Assembly: GCA_021797735.1 (NCBI GenBank)
Contig: JAJZZE010000024.1
Span: 62,001-126,000, forward strand
From: Thermoplasmata archaeon
GTDB lineage: Archaea; Thermoplasmatota; Thermoplasmata; Thermoplasmatales; Thermoplasmataceae
Reading direction: 5' to 3'
Length of the DNA: 64,000 nucleotides
In this document: positions 26,146 to 34,737 of the stretch, one piece after another
Numbering within the stretch: position 1 is the first letter of the stretch
Layout of the letters: each line of letters starts with the position of its first letter
The notes under the pieces: generated by a model
Database searches by the model: none
The model's input: the letters and a program-made list of their open reading frames with translations, nothing else
What the model was told of the DNA's origin: nothing
Program-made: the position numbers and the translations under genes

Positions 26146-27141
26146 ATGGAGTTCTCAGGCAACGTATATTATAAGGGCAAATTAAGAAAAGGTACACTGA
26201 AAATTGATGATGATATAGAATTTACAGATAAAATTGGCAATAAAAATTATGGTACATTAATACCAATGCCAGTAAATGCACATACACATGTTGGTGATTC
26301 ATTTATAAATGAGGAACCTGTAGGCACATTACCGGATATAGTGGGACCTGGTGGGTTAAAACATAGGTTTTTAGATAATGCTGATCCGCATACAGTAATA
26401 AATTATATATCACGTACAAATAAATTTATGGAAAATTCCGGTGTATTATCCTATTTTGATTTTCGTGAAAACGGTATTAGTGGGATAAATGCAATAAAAA
26501 AGTCTAAAAGGAGATTTATAAGGCCTTTAACATTTGCAGGCCCATATAAAAATGATGATATAAACACTATAATAAATAATTCTGATGGCATGAGTGTAAG
26601 CGCTATATCTGATATGAACTATGATAATATATATAATATAAGTATTAGTTCACATAAAAAGAATAAAATTTTTACGTTGCATTTCAGTGAGAATTTGAGG
26701 GAAGATATAAATAAAATTATTGATTTAAAACCGGATCTCCTGATTCATGGAATAGTGGCTACTGATGAGGATTTAGACATAATACATGAAAAACATATAG
26801 ATATCGCAGTAACACCAAGGTCGAATATATTTTATGGAAAAAGACCTAATTACAAGAAATTTTTAAGGCATAATATAAATTTAATGCTCGGAACTGACAA
26901 TGTATTTGTAACTGAACCGGATATATTCTCAGAGATGGACTTTTTATATAGGTATCAGAGAGTTTTGGATTATATAGCTCCGGAGGATATTTTAAAAATG
27001 GTTATAGATAATCCATATAATTTCCTTGAAAAACACAACATTAACATTAAAAAGGGATATTTATTTTTTAAAAATGAACTGTTGAATGAGTACCAGATCG
27101 TAACAAAAAAGCACTATTTTAAATCGGTAAATATTTTATAA
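26146..27141 (+). CDS. Amidohydrolase-superfamily protein (deaminase/chlorohydrolase-like)
   Basis: 331 residues. The metal site can be traced: NAHTHVGDSF (HxH), the histidine in FTLHFSENL, the histidine in LLIHGIVA, and the aspartate in LGTDNVFV. This set marks the mononuclear deaminase/chlorohydrolase branch (cytosine, guanine, SAH or methylthioadenosine deaminases). The neighbouring SAH hydrolase makes a purine-salvage or SAM-cycle substrate possible, but the gene is divergent and the substrate is not determined by the motifs. Confidence 0.82.
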   Translation: MEFSGNVYYKGKLRKGTLKIDDDIEFTDKIGNKNYGTLIPMPVNAHTHVGDSFINEEPVGTLPDIVGPGGLKHRFLDNADPHTVINYISRTNKFMENSGVLSYFDFRENGISGINAIKKSKRRFIRPLTFAGPYKNDDINTIINNSDGMSVSAISDMNYDNIYNISISSHKKNKIFTLHFSENLREDINKIIDLKPDLLIHGIVATDEDLDIIHEKHIDIAVTPRSNIFYGKRPNYKKFLRHNINLMLGTDNVFVTEPDIFSEMDFLYRYQRVLDYIAPEDILKMVIDNPYNFLEKHNINIKKGYLFFKNELLNEYQIVTKKHYFKSVNIL

Positions 27142-27237
27142 TGCCTATTTTTTAAGTTTTGTATATAAAAAATAAATATAAATTTCTAATGAGCAAATGG
27201 CTAAACAGATTATTTTAGCACAAAATTTATTATAATA

Positions 27238-27516
27238 TCAATTATTATTTAATTTTTTAGATCTTATTATTTTATGATACTTATATTCCCATAATATATA
27301 TACAGGCAATATTAATATAATTACAAAAATTATACCAAGTATATTAAAAGCATATACACTTACTATGATTACAAGGTAGGTACTTATCCTTATTGCTCCT
27401 GCTGTGGCCTTTTTCTTAACAATTCCCCTGATGTGTATATAGAGATATACGATGCAGACCAGAAACCATAGTGGTAACAATACCTCCCCAATAAATGATT
27501 GTAAATTATTTAACAT
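27238..27516 (-). CDS. Small membrane protein
   Basis: About 92 residues from the internal ATG MLNNLQSFIGEVLLPLWF; the track's longer start reads upstream through sequence that belongs to another frame. It has two to three membrane helices (VLLPLWFLVCIVYLYIHI, LVIIVSVYAFNILGIIFVIILIL) and a lysine-rich C-terminus. No family recognised. It follows the broken frame at 27545-27917 by 28 nt, so both may be parts of one membrane-protein operon. Confidence 0.55.
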   Translation of the reverse strand: MLNNLQSFIGEVLLPLWFLVCIVYLYIHIRGIVKKKATAGAIRISTYLVIIVSVYAFNILGIIFVIILILPVYILWEYKYHKIIRSKKLNNN

Positions 27517-27544
27517 ACTATATAAAATTGAAATATAAATCACC

Positions 27545-27917
27545 TCATATGCATGTGGAAACCTGAACGCCCGTGTTAGAATCCCATGGTGGTTCATCAA
27601 ATGGATTCCATGGACCTGCATGTGGTAGAGTTGCACCCAAATTACTAAATACTGCAACTTTTGATATACTGTAGTTATTATTCAGTGTAATGCTATTTCC
27701 CATTTTCATTCTATCTGGCATTAGGTTCTGTATTTTTGTTATCAATGTTATAAGTATGTAAATCCCCCATATCATGTAATAAGAGCAGGGATATAACTAT
27801 TATCCTCACAGGAATTATATATAAACTATATCTTCTAATATTTTTATTGCCTGAGGATTTATGCATAAATGAGTGCTCATTAGATTTCAGAATGTTTACA
27901 GGATAAATATGCCACAT
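27545..27917 (-). pseudogene. Putative frameshifted membrane protein gene
   Basis: Two overlapping minus-strand frames can be joined. The first (27711-27917) ends a hydrophobic segment IIPVRIIVISLLLL; the second (27545-27775) takes over with MIWGIYILITLITKIQNL and runs to VQVSTCI. A -1 shift near 27775 would give a single protein of about 120 residues with a continuous membrane region and an extracellular tail containing PHAGPWNPFDEPPWDSN. Either the gene is broken, the sequence has an error, or these are two coupled small proteins. Confidence 0.4.
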
Positions 27918-27985
27918 TATTATAGTTTTTAATTACCATAAAAAATTAAAAAAAATTAAATCCTTTCATACAATACTGGTTAAAA

Positions 27986-28060
27986 GGGCACGTGGCCTAG
28001 CATGGATAGGGCAACAGCCTCCTAAGCTGTAAATCAGGGGTCCAAATCCCCTCGTGCCCG
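27986..28060 (+). tRNA. tRNA-Arg (CCT)
   Basis: Acceptor GGGCACG/CGTGCCC with discriminator G28060, D arm GCCTAGCATGGATAGGGC, anticodon stem ACAGC/GCTGT enclosing CTCCTAA (anticodon CCT, decoding AGG), T arm AGGGG-TCCAAAT-CCCCT. It ends one base before the stop of the convergent PCNA gene. AGG is a much-used arginine codon in this genome. Confidence 0.95.
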
Positions 28061-28061
28061 C

Positions 28062-28802
28062 TTATGATTCCATTCTTGGTGCCAGTAAGAACCTTCCTTT
28101 TATTCTTTCTGATGCACCTGAACCCAAACTGAATTCTATATTCAATGGATAATCGCTTTTAAAAGATATTTTTATATCCTCGTTAGACGATATTGACTTT
28201 ACAAGTTTTAATAAATATTCTAGCGGGTAGGATGATTTTATAACTTCCTTGCAAACAAGCTCTTTCAGTAAATCCTTTGGCAGTATCATTTCACTTTCAT
28301 CTGCATCGGAAGCGGATCTTGCTGAAAAACTATCAGAATTTAATGTTAATCTTATCGCATCGGAAACATCTTCGGCAGCCTTTAAACCCCTCTCAAATTC
28401 AGATTTAGGTATAACAACATAGTCATCAGAAACTATCTGTGGAACTCTCGGTGTTGTAATCTGATCATTGTCCAGCAATGATATACTTTTTATTATTGTG
28501 CCGATCTCGAATTTTAATTTATCCTTATCCTTTGTTATGGTCAATGAATCATTTGACGATGATAATCTTATTATTGACCTTACCTTCTCTAAATCAAGAG
28601 ATATTTCCTCCTCACTATCAACATCATACTCGGAAAACACATTTTTAGGTACTTCCAGAGATACCATTGCTACATGTGCTGGATCAACAGCATTAACCGA
28701 CATTCCGTTTACATCCATCTTAAATTTTGCTTCGGTAACAACTGTGCTTAACATATCTACTATGTCCTTAAGGTTTTTTACAGAAATGTTCATTCTTATC
28801 AT
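28062..28802 (-). CDS. pcn: DNA polymerase sliding clamp (PCNA)
   Basis: 246 residues, typical PCNA length. KDIVDMLSTVVTEAKFKM, GMSVNAVDPAHVAMVSLEVP and the C-terminal YPLNIEFSLG...RFLLAPRMES are characteristic of archaeal PCNA. It forms the ring that tethers DNA polymerase, FEN1 and ligase to DNA. The start may be the second Met (MNISVKNL), three codons in. The gene converges on tRNA-Arg. Confidence 0.96.
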   Translation of the reverse strand: MIRMNISVKNLKDIVDMLSTVVTEAKFKMDVNGMSVNAVDPAHVAMVSLEVPKNVFSEYDVDSEEEISLDLEKVRSIIRLSSSNDSLTITKDKDKLKFEIGTIIKSISLLDNDQITTPRVPQIVSDDYVVIPKSEFERGLKAAEDVSDAIRLTLNSDSFSARSASDADESEMILPKDLLKELVCKEVIKSSYPLEYLLKLVKSISSNEDIKISFKSDYPLNIEFSLGSGASERIKGRFLLAPRMES

Positions 28803-28972
28803 ATTATCATATGATTAATATGTAGGTTATAAATATTCTTTTTGCTTTTTAAAATTTCAAAAAATATAATTATGGCTGTTACAATAAAAATCCCTTCAAT
28901 TACAGCATATGCAAAAATAATTATAATATACTAAAAAATATTTTTTAGAAAGTATAAAAGTTATAAATGAGA

Positions 28973-30238
28973 TTATTTTATCAGGCCTCTTAATCTCATC
29001 GCATCAGAGACCCTTTTAACCGCAATCATATATGCTGCAGTTCTCGGATCTGTGTTATATTTTTTCTGCATTTCAAGGACATCATGCGTTGCCTTTGTCA
29101 TTTTTGCATCAAGTTTTTTATATACATCCTCTTCTGTCCAGTAATCACCAGTTACATTCTGAACCCATTCGAAATATGAAACTGTTACACCACCGGCATT
29201 TGAGAGGAAATCAGGTAATAACAGAACATTGTTTTTAAAGAATATCTCATCTGCCTCTGGTGTTGATGGCCCATTAGCAAGCTCCAGTATAATCTTTGCT
29301 TTTACCTTTCCTGCATTTTCTCCAGTTAATTGCCCTTCTATTGCGGCCGGTATTAAAACATCAACATCTACTTCCAGCACGTCCTCATCCTTTATATCTT
29401 TTGAGCCTGGGAATTTTTGAACCGAACCTGTTTTTTTCTTATGCTCCAGTAATTTGTCATAATCTATTCCATCTTCCTTGTATATACCGCCTGTGGAATC
29501 TGAAACTGCTACAACCTTTGATCCAAACATTTCCGTTGCAAATTTTACCGCAAATTCACCAGCATTCCCAAAACCCTGAACAGCAACTTTGGCTTTTGAT
29601 AGGTCTATGCCCCTATCCTTTGCACCCTCTCTTAAAACATACATGCCGCCTTTTGCTGTCGCATCTCCTCTTCCAAGTGAGCCACCAACCTCAATGGGTT
29701 TTCCTGTTATTACACCGGGAGCTGAATGCCGCACTATTTTTTCGTATTCGTCCATCATCCATGCCATAATTTGTGGTGTTGTATAAACATCAGGAGCAGG
29801 GACATCTATTTCAGGTCCTATAAAATTGGCAATTGCATCTATATATCCCCTACTTAATCTTTCTAATTCTCCAATACTTAATTTTTTTGGGTCACATATT
29901 ATTCCACCCTTGGCTCCACCCATTGGCAGGTTCAGAAGAGCAGTTTTCCAGGTCATCCATGCAGATAATGCTTTTACCTCTGAAAGATTCTCCTTTATAT
30001 AATACCTTATACCACCTTTCATGGGCCCTCTGGCATTGTTATAATGCACCCTGAAACCAGTAAAAACTTTGGTTTCTCCACTATCCATTTTAACAGGGAT
30101 ACTCACCTGTAAAATTTCTTTAGGAGCGCTCAATTGCTCCAGTGCTTCTTTACTCAAATTCATAACTCCAGCAGCCTTCTCCAGCTGCTCCACAGCTATA
30201 TCAAAAGGATCAAGATCTTCCATTTTGTCACCATACAT
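28973..30238 (-). CDS. gdhA: Glutamate dehydrogenase (Glu/Leu/Phe/Val family)
   Basis: 421 residues with the complete family pattern: [20 protein letters not shown], the catalytic lysine in [14 protein letters not shown], and the Rossmann segment [17 protein letters not shown]. It interconverts glutamate and 2-oxoglutarate with ammonia. The hexameric archaeal enzymes use NAD or NADP; the cofactor cannot be fixed here. Alternative start at [10 protein letters not shown]. It is divergent from the DUF2250 gene with about 126 bp between. Confidence 0.95.
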   Translation of the reverse strand: MYGDKMEDLDPFDIAVEQLEKAAGVMNLSKEALEQLSAPKEILQVSIPVKMDSGETKVFTGFRVHYNNARGPMKGGIRYYIKENLSEVKALSAWMTWKTALLNLPMGGAKGGIICDPKKLSIGELERLSRGYIDAIANFIGPEIDVPAPDVYTTPQIMAWMMDEYEKIVRHSAPGVITGKPIEVGGSLGRGDATAKGGMYVLREGAKDRGIDLSKAKVAVQGFGNAGEFAVKFATEMFGSKVVAVSDSTGGIYKEDGIDYDKLLEHKKKTGSVQKFPGSKDIKDEDVLEVDVDVLIPAAIEGQLTGENAGKVKAKIILELANGPSTPEADEIFFKNNVLLLPDFLSNAGGVTVSYFEWVQNVTGDYWTEEDVYKKLDAKMTKATHDVLEMQKKYNTDPRTAAYMIAVKRVSDAMRLRGLIK

Positions 30239-30364
30239 ATATCCATGGGTAGTAGTTTAAATTTTGCCTTAAAACCTAATGTTATGTTTTTATCCAGTAT
30301 TAAATATATAACTTTAATACACTATAAATTTTTATAATATCTAAACATTATAACGTTGTTAATT

Positions 30365-30856
30365 ATGGAAGATAGTGAGATAAAAAAAGCATTGGTGGAA
30401 GACAACGAATTATTCACGGTACTGAACCATTTCAACCTTGCAAAACTCGATTATGCAAAAAATATAAAAATATATACAAGCATACCACAGATGAATGTAA
30501 ATATATACATAGATAGGTTATATAATATGGGCTTAATAGAAAAATATCAGGGGTCTTCAGTAAAAAGAACGGAGGCAAAATTGAAAAAAGCAAATGAAGT
30601 TCATAAGCATCACACATATTATAAGATAACAAATAAGGGACATTATATTTTAAAGGATATCAATGAGCGGGAGTACATAAAATATATCTTTATCGACTGT
30701 TTAAAACTACTTGCATTGAAAAGGCTAAGGAAGGAAGAATCTGATGGCAGGGAAAAATTATACAGGATGGGTTTGCTGAATAAAGATTATGATCCGACAC
30801 CTATGGGTGAAGCTGTTTTAGACCTTGCAAGAAGAAGGCAGATAAAAATCTTATAA
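30365..30856 (+). CDS. DUF2250-like winged-helix protein
   Basis: About 163 residues from ATG 30365; the track's start at 30356 uses a TTG. The N-terminal half has a winged-helix pattern (LNHFNLAKLDYAKNIKIYT, NVNIYIDRLYNMGLIEKYQG) and the charged middle KRTEAKLKKANEVHKHHTYYKITNKG fits the wing before a helical C-terminus. This is the layout of archaeal DUF2250 proteins, presumed transcription factors. It lies divergently to gdhA and could regulate it, but no operator was identified. Confidence 0.7.
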   Translation: MEDSEIKKALVEDNELFTVLNHFNLAKLDYAKNIKIYTSIPQMNVNIYIDRLYNMGLIEKYQGSSVKRTEAKLKKANEVHKHHTYYKITNKGHYILKDINEREYIKYIFIDCLKLLALKRLRKEESDGREKLYRMGLLNKDYDPTPMGEAVLDLARRRQIKIL

Positions 30857-30887
30857 ATTTAAATATCCTTTTTATATATAGGATTAA

Positions 30888-30960
30888 GCGATTGTAGTGT
30901 AGCCTGGTATCACAGTGGCTTCCCAAGCCACTAACCCGGGTCCAAATCCCGGCAATCGCA
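30888..30960 (+). tRNA. tRNA-Gly (CCC)
   Basis: Acceptor GCGATTG/CAATCGC with discriminator A30960, anticodon stem GTGGC/GCCAC enclosing TTCCCAA (anticodon CCC), T arm CCCGG-GTCCAAAT-CCCGG. Eight bases after its end begins a diverged copy of the 98-bp repeat family that also follows tRNA-Leu, so both tRNAs have served as targets for related elements. Confidence 0.95.
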
Positions 30961-30968
30961 TCACCGTA

Positions 30969-31127
30969 AAAGTTTAATGCGTATATCATAAAAATAGATA
31001 ATTATCCCTATTCCATTATATACCGTCAACCCACTTTTTATAATATAAAAATAATATCATATAATTTATAGATTATATTACAATAAAAATAAAATTAAAA
31101 TTCTTTATTAAGAGATTCTTTAGCCTG
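30969..31127 (+). repeat. Diverged copy of the tRNA-associated repeat
   Basis: Bases 30969-31026 match 427-484 at 50 of 58 positions by hand alignment. The match is interrupted by about 68 bases of AT-rich DNA and resumes at 31095-31127 (TTCTTTATTAAGAGATTCTTTAGCCTG against TTCTTTATTAACGGATTCTTTAACTTG). On the minus strand the second block encodes the terminus QAKESLNKEF. Position relative to the tRNA end is the same as in copy 1. It is an older scar of the same element family. Confidence 0.65.
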
Positions 31128-31129
31128 AA

Positions 31130-31447
31130 GTTAACCCATAGTTTCATACTATGGCGGAAATAAGCCGCCAGGAATTTCGTATAATTTTTCTTTCTGACCC
31201 TGTGATCTACTACCTGAGAGTGGGATTTATGTGTATCCCATACATATGAGATATATGACATTGATTGTAAAAAAGGTAAATATGCGGGACAAAAACAGCT
31301 ATTATAAGCCTGTTGACGGGAGAATTGTATAATACTTGCCGGTAACATAAATAATACGCTATATCTAGGTGAAAACATGAAAATATAGTGAATTATACAA
31401 AAGTAAATGAATAACCACCTATTTTCGCCATAGGTTTTTTGGTACAC
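31130..31447 (-). pseudogene. Decayed element gene
   Basis: A frame on the minus strand contains a coherent-looking stretch (DTHKSHSQVVDHRVRKKNY then TKFLAAYFRHSMKL) and leads, after a frame change, into the ESLNKEF terminus at 31098. Composition and position suggest the body of the same gene family seen at 484 and 11027. The frame is broken and the family is not recognised. The next 240 bases (31450-31690) show nothing I can name. Confidence 0.25.
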
Positions 31448-31689
31448 CTATAAAAGTTTGAAATCTGATTTGGGTTTATAGTACCTGACATAAATGATAC
31501 CCTGTCATGGAACTAAACCCTGATCCTGTGTTTTTCCATCCGCAAGGTTGTATATGGACTGCAGGAACAGTGTCTTAACCGTGGTTACAGAATTAATGAA
31601 TTAATATTGGAAGGTGGAATAGATTTTTAGGAGAAGCCATCCATATTGTGCACCAGTATACATGCGGAAAGTCTGAATTCTAAGGTACA

Positions 31690-31780
31690 TTTAAATATAT
31701 GAATGTGATATATAACAGTAGCGTTAATGGCCAGTCGGCCACTAGAAACGGTGATGGGGAGGGTTCCCCTCTAGCCGCTT
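31690..31780 (+). ncRNA. Candidate structured RNA with its own TATA box
   Basis: A TATA-like box TTTAAATATAT (31690-31700) is followed 20-30 nt later by a compact foldable segment. It has a closing helix AGCG/CGCT (31720-31723 with 31776-31779), hairpin GGCC-AGTC-GGCC (31729-31740), and hairpin CTAGA...GGGGA-GGGT-TCCCC-TCTAG (31742-31774) with a 9-nt bulge containing GGTGAT. The helices are short, and the region lies in element debris, so it could be an element terminus. I know no RNA family that matches. Confidence 0.3.
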
Positions 31781-31790
31781 CGATTCAAGT

Positions 31791-32045
31791 TTAAGGAAAT
31801 ATTTTGATGCCAGAGCCAATAGAGGTAGTTCCTGCATTTGGTTTATCAAACTTATTATAAATTTGGTTAAAATAACCTTTCCAGGTGGCTTTTTTTATTG
31901 GATTTTGATTCGTCATGTAGTTTCTCCTGACACAGTAAGCTACGCAATCGACTATTTGTGATAGGTTTCGCCATTTTGAATCTGTAAAGAGCGGGTCCTC
32001 TATAAGGTAATCGATATGATCATGCATAGTCCCATTGTAGGGCAC
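31791..32045 (-). pseudogene. C-terminal fragment of a DUF3800 protein
   Basis: 84 residues. LSQIVDCVAYCVRRNYM is the C-terminal hallmark of DUF3800 ('LQ-AD-vAYa--r'), followed by the usual FNQIYNKFDK helix. The N-terminal part with the DESG nuclease-like motif is absent and the upstream DNA is not coding in any frame I read. DUF3800 proteins are RNase H-like and usually carried by mobile elements. Confidence 0.55.
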
Positions 32046-32163
32046 CCACTAATGCAATATCTTGGAATGGTTCTAAATTTTAAAAACGATACTGCATCTG
32101 TGTAACTCATTCTCCCTTTGCCTTAATTTCGATAGAGAAAACTATAGTTTTTTGCCTGAAAAT

Positions 32164-32358
32164 CTGAAAAAGGAGCACACGCTCATGCCGTGCAAATTCT
32201 CCCTTCCACTGGAATTAAAATGGAAGAACACAGTGAAGGATTTTATTCTTGATACTATGTTCTACCTGGAAGAGTATCGCTAGAGAAACAATTCTGAATC
32301 AGGATTTGCAAGAAGATGTTTGGATGGAATATTGCCCAGAAGAGATGAGGTAGGATAA
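32164..32358 (+). pseudogene. C-terminal fragment of a DDE transposase with in-frame stop
   Basis: One frame reads LKKEHTLMPCKFSLPLELKW, continues to DFILDTMFYLEEYR, then a TAG, then RNNSESGFARRCLDGILPRRDE. The 'YR.RN-SESGF...R' block is the C-terminal region of IS4/IS5-like DDE transposases found widely in archaea. The premature stop and missing N-terminal two-thirds show it is dead. Confidence 0.6.
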
Positions 32359-32473
32359 ATAATGCATTATTCTGCACCTGCCTCTGGCACAATTCGTTCA
32401 ATATCGGTATATTTTAGAATTGTGCCCCACACTTTAAGATTTTAAAACGTTTGTATATAATGTATTGAATATG

Positions 32474-32561
32474 TGCCGGGGTCGGGGATTGAACCCGAGA
32501 CCTTCGGATTTCTCAGCATAAACTTATGAGTCCGACGCTCTTCCAACTGAGCCACCCCGGC
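32474..32561 (-). tRNA. tRNA-Met (CAT), elongator type, with 15-nt intron
   Basis: Acceptor GCCGGGG/CCCCGGC, D stem GCTC/GAGC, anticodon stem TCGGA/TCCGA, T arm TCGGG-TTCAATC-CCCGA, discriminator A. Between the anticodon stem strands there are 22 instead of 7 bases. Removing 15 bases after position 37 (32510-32524) restores the loop CTCATAA with anticodon CAT. The intron boundary forms a bulge-helix-bulge: central helix CTCA/TGAG with three-base bulges TAA and AAA, the substrate of archaeal splicing endonuclease. The A1-U72-type pair of initiators is absent, so this is elongator tRNA. Confidence 0.9.
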
Positions 32562-32568
32562 TCTTATC

Positions 32569-33198
32569 TCAGTTAGAAACCGGTTCTTCGGTTTCATGCT
32601 GAACAATTTCTGGTGCTTCTTTTCCGAGAACCTCGGTTTTTCTTATTTCTATCTTCCTTATAGGATATACATTTTTTAATGAATTTACAAGTTCATTATA
32701 AACTTCATCACCTATAACATACAATGCAAATTCACCAAGTTCCATGGTTGACGATTTCTGTACAATATAGTCTACAATAGTATTTCTTACCTCTATCCTT
32801 TTTGTATCTGTTAATTTTGCATCTGCAACAAGAACAAGCTTTACAGCAATTTTGTATAAATCCTTTGTTTTGATATTCGTTATAATATCAATTCTTTCCT
32901 TTCTTCTTCTTACCATTCTTCTTACAGTATCCCCACTCATCTCATGTCCAGTAAAAACCGTTGAACACTTTTTGCCTATAACATCATCAACCTTAAAAAT
33001 AACCATTGAACTTGATTTTTTAAAGTTACCCGTAAAATCTGATACAGGAACCGCAATTGTTCTATTTACCATATACTTTGGGTTAGAACCGGGACTTAAC
33101 CCTATCTCTTTCTCACCGAAATACGAAGGTGCAACTATGGTGTACCACGCTTTCTCCTTCCATTTATCCTTAGTGCTTGATTTTCTTTTATCTGCCAT
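32569..33198 (-). CDS. rps3ae: 30S ribosomal protein S3Ae (eS1)
   Basis: 209 residues. WKEKAWYTIVAPSYFGEKEIG, followed by VNRTIAVPVSDFTGNF and VRRMVRRRKERIDII, are diagnostic of archaeal/eukaryotic eS1. It binds near the mRNA exit of the small subunit. A TATA-like TTATAAATTTATAAG and a purine-rich GAGGGA close to the start lie upstream, so it has its own promoter. It ends 7 nt from tRNA-Met, same strand, so the tRNA may be processed from its transcript. Confidence 0.96.
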   Translation of the reverse strand: MADKRKSSTKDKWKEKAWYTIVAPSYFGEKEIGLSPGSNPKYMVNRTIAVPVSDFTGNFKKSSSMVIFKVDDVIGKKCSTVFTGHEMSGDTVRRMVRRRKERIDIITNIKTKDLYKIAVKLVLVADAKLTDTKRIEVRNTIVDYIVQKSSTMELGEFALYVIGDEVYNELVNSLKNVYPIRKIEIRKTEVLGKEAPEIVQHETEEPVSN

Positions 33199-33339
33199 TC
33201 AATCCCTCTTATGCATTAAATTTAACATATTAGTGAAACACATTATCACTTATAAATTTATAACATTTTCGAATTTCTACATTATTGTGAGATACTTATA
33301 GTTTTTTAATGCCAAATCCTGTGATACTGTTAACCCTTA

Positions 33340-33445
33340 ATTTTACATAAACGGATGGTCAGCGGGATTGGGTGAAATTAATCCCTGGAGGAAGAGCCCG
33401 GCATCAAAATAAAGGTTGAACGGCTGATAAACCCTGGAGGGTAAT
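33340..33445. other. GC-richer intergenic segment with two hairpins
   Basis: Between eS1 and the arginine deiminase gene, a segment of higher GC than its surroundings holds GGGATT...AATCCC (33364-33385) and ACCCT-GG-AGGGT (33431-33442) with purine-rich GGAGGAAGAG between. No open frame is present. It may be a small RNA or the terminator/leader of arcA. Evidence is weak. Confidence 0.25.
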
Positions 33446-33462
33446 TATGATACGTCCACGAC

Positions 33463-34704
33463 TCATCTATTTACTGCTGATGTCATGCAGTGTGCCCCAC
33501 CATACCCTCCGGTTAATTCACTTAAATCCATCTTTATAAAATCTACACCATAATCCTCTATTCCCTTATTTTCCGGGAATAGTTTATTATTTTTTATATC
33601 CATATCCTTTAAAACCCTACTTTTTGTTTCACCATCGAATATATTTTCCCTCAATAATTTTTTGATAACCTTCTCAGAATCTACAGCTATAATTTTATTG
33701 TTTGATAGTGTTAAAAAATTTGATGAATATGACAGCTGTTCACTTATACCCAGATTTATTATACTATAATCCTTACTTTTTAGATAGTCATATAATGTTG
33801 TTTCATTCAGATAACCATAACCATCACTATTTTTTGCATATACCCTGACCTTTGCAATTTTCGATAATTCAATTGATGTTATTGCAATACCTTTGGCGGG
33901 AATATTAAAATACGTATCCAGGTGCATATTTACCATTAAATCCCGGTTCTTCATAAAACCATAAACAGGGTTATATACCAGTGCTATTTCATCAAAATTA
34001 ATAACGCCTGATTCTATAGCAGAAAATGCACCCTCCTCATTTGTTCTACTGCCCACGCCTATTAAGGCAAAGTCCCCCGCAGGCATAAAGTCGCCGCCCT
34101 CAAAATATCCTTTATCTATTTTTTTAACAGTCTCCTTGAAAATATCCCTGAAAACAAAGGATGTTATATCTGTTTCCTTTTTACGCTGGTTCATTCTCAT
34201 ATTGCCTATCAGTACACCGTCTGAAATTGCCTGCTGATCCCTCATAAAATATAAATTGGCCAGTGGTATGTTTGAATAAACTGTGGGATATTCTATGCCT
34301 GAAACATATTCCTTCAGGTCTATTGATAATTCCAGTATAAGAGCCTGGAATAAGGATTCTGAATCTATATAATCTATATTTTTCATTAAATCATTGTTTG
34401 CCATTTCCATGGATTCTTTTGTACCGTAGAAATGTATTAATGATAAAACCTTCTTTTCGAGTTTACGCCGGAAATCACTTGAATTATCGGCTGTTTTTAC
34501 TATTAACTCATCTAATAAATGTGTTTTTATTCCATTTTCCTTTAAAATATTTTCCAGTTCTTTATGCTCCTCCAATGCCTTATTATAATTAAATGGCCTC
34601 TCAAATAGAAATGCCTTTGGTGCAAACATGGCATAAGTTATCTCTGTTCCTGGCCTGTGCATTATAACCTCATTTAATCTGTCCCATTCAGCCTTTATTC
34701 TCAT
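33463..34704 (-). CDS. arcA: Arginine deiminase
   Basis: 413 residues, standard length. The motifs FERPFNYNKALEEH, the FMRDQQAI block, EGGDFMPAGD and the C-terminal GGAHCMTSAVNR with the nucleophilic cysteine are all present. It hydrolyses arginine to citrulline and ammonia, the first step of the deiminase pathway that yields ATP and raises pH. Carbamate kinase and ornithine carbamoyltransferase are not in the window. The gene is followed on the same strand by no close partner; NMD3 lies upstream with a 33-nt gap. Confidence 0.95.
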   Translation of the reverse strand: MRIKAEWDRLNEVIMHRPGTEITYAMFAPKAFLFERPFNYNKALEEHKELENILKENGIKTHLLDELIVKTADNSSDFRRKLEKKVLSLIHFYGTKESMEMANNDLMKNIDYIDSESLFQALILELSIDLKEYVSGIEYPTVYSNIPLANLYFMRDQQAISDGVLIGNMRMNQRKKETDITSFVFRDIFKETVKKIDKGYFEGGDFMPAGDFALIGVGSRTNEEGAFSAIESGVINFDEIALVYNPVYGFMKNRDLMVNMHLDTYFNIPAKGIAITSIELSKIAKVRVYAKNSDGYGYLNETTLYDYLKSKDYSIINLGISEQLSYSSNFLTLSNNKIIAVDSEKVIKKLLRENIFDGETKSRVLKDMDIKNNKLFPENKGIEDYGVDFIKMDLSELTGGYGGAHCMTSAVNR

Positions 34705-34737
34705 TATAAAGTAATCACTTTGATGTTAAAATCTTTT

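Noticed and set aside
29296-29769. 157-residue plus-strand ORF
   Set aside because: Antisense to gdhA; Leu/His-rich shadow.
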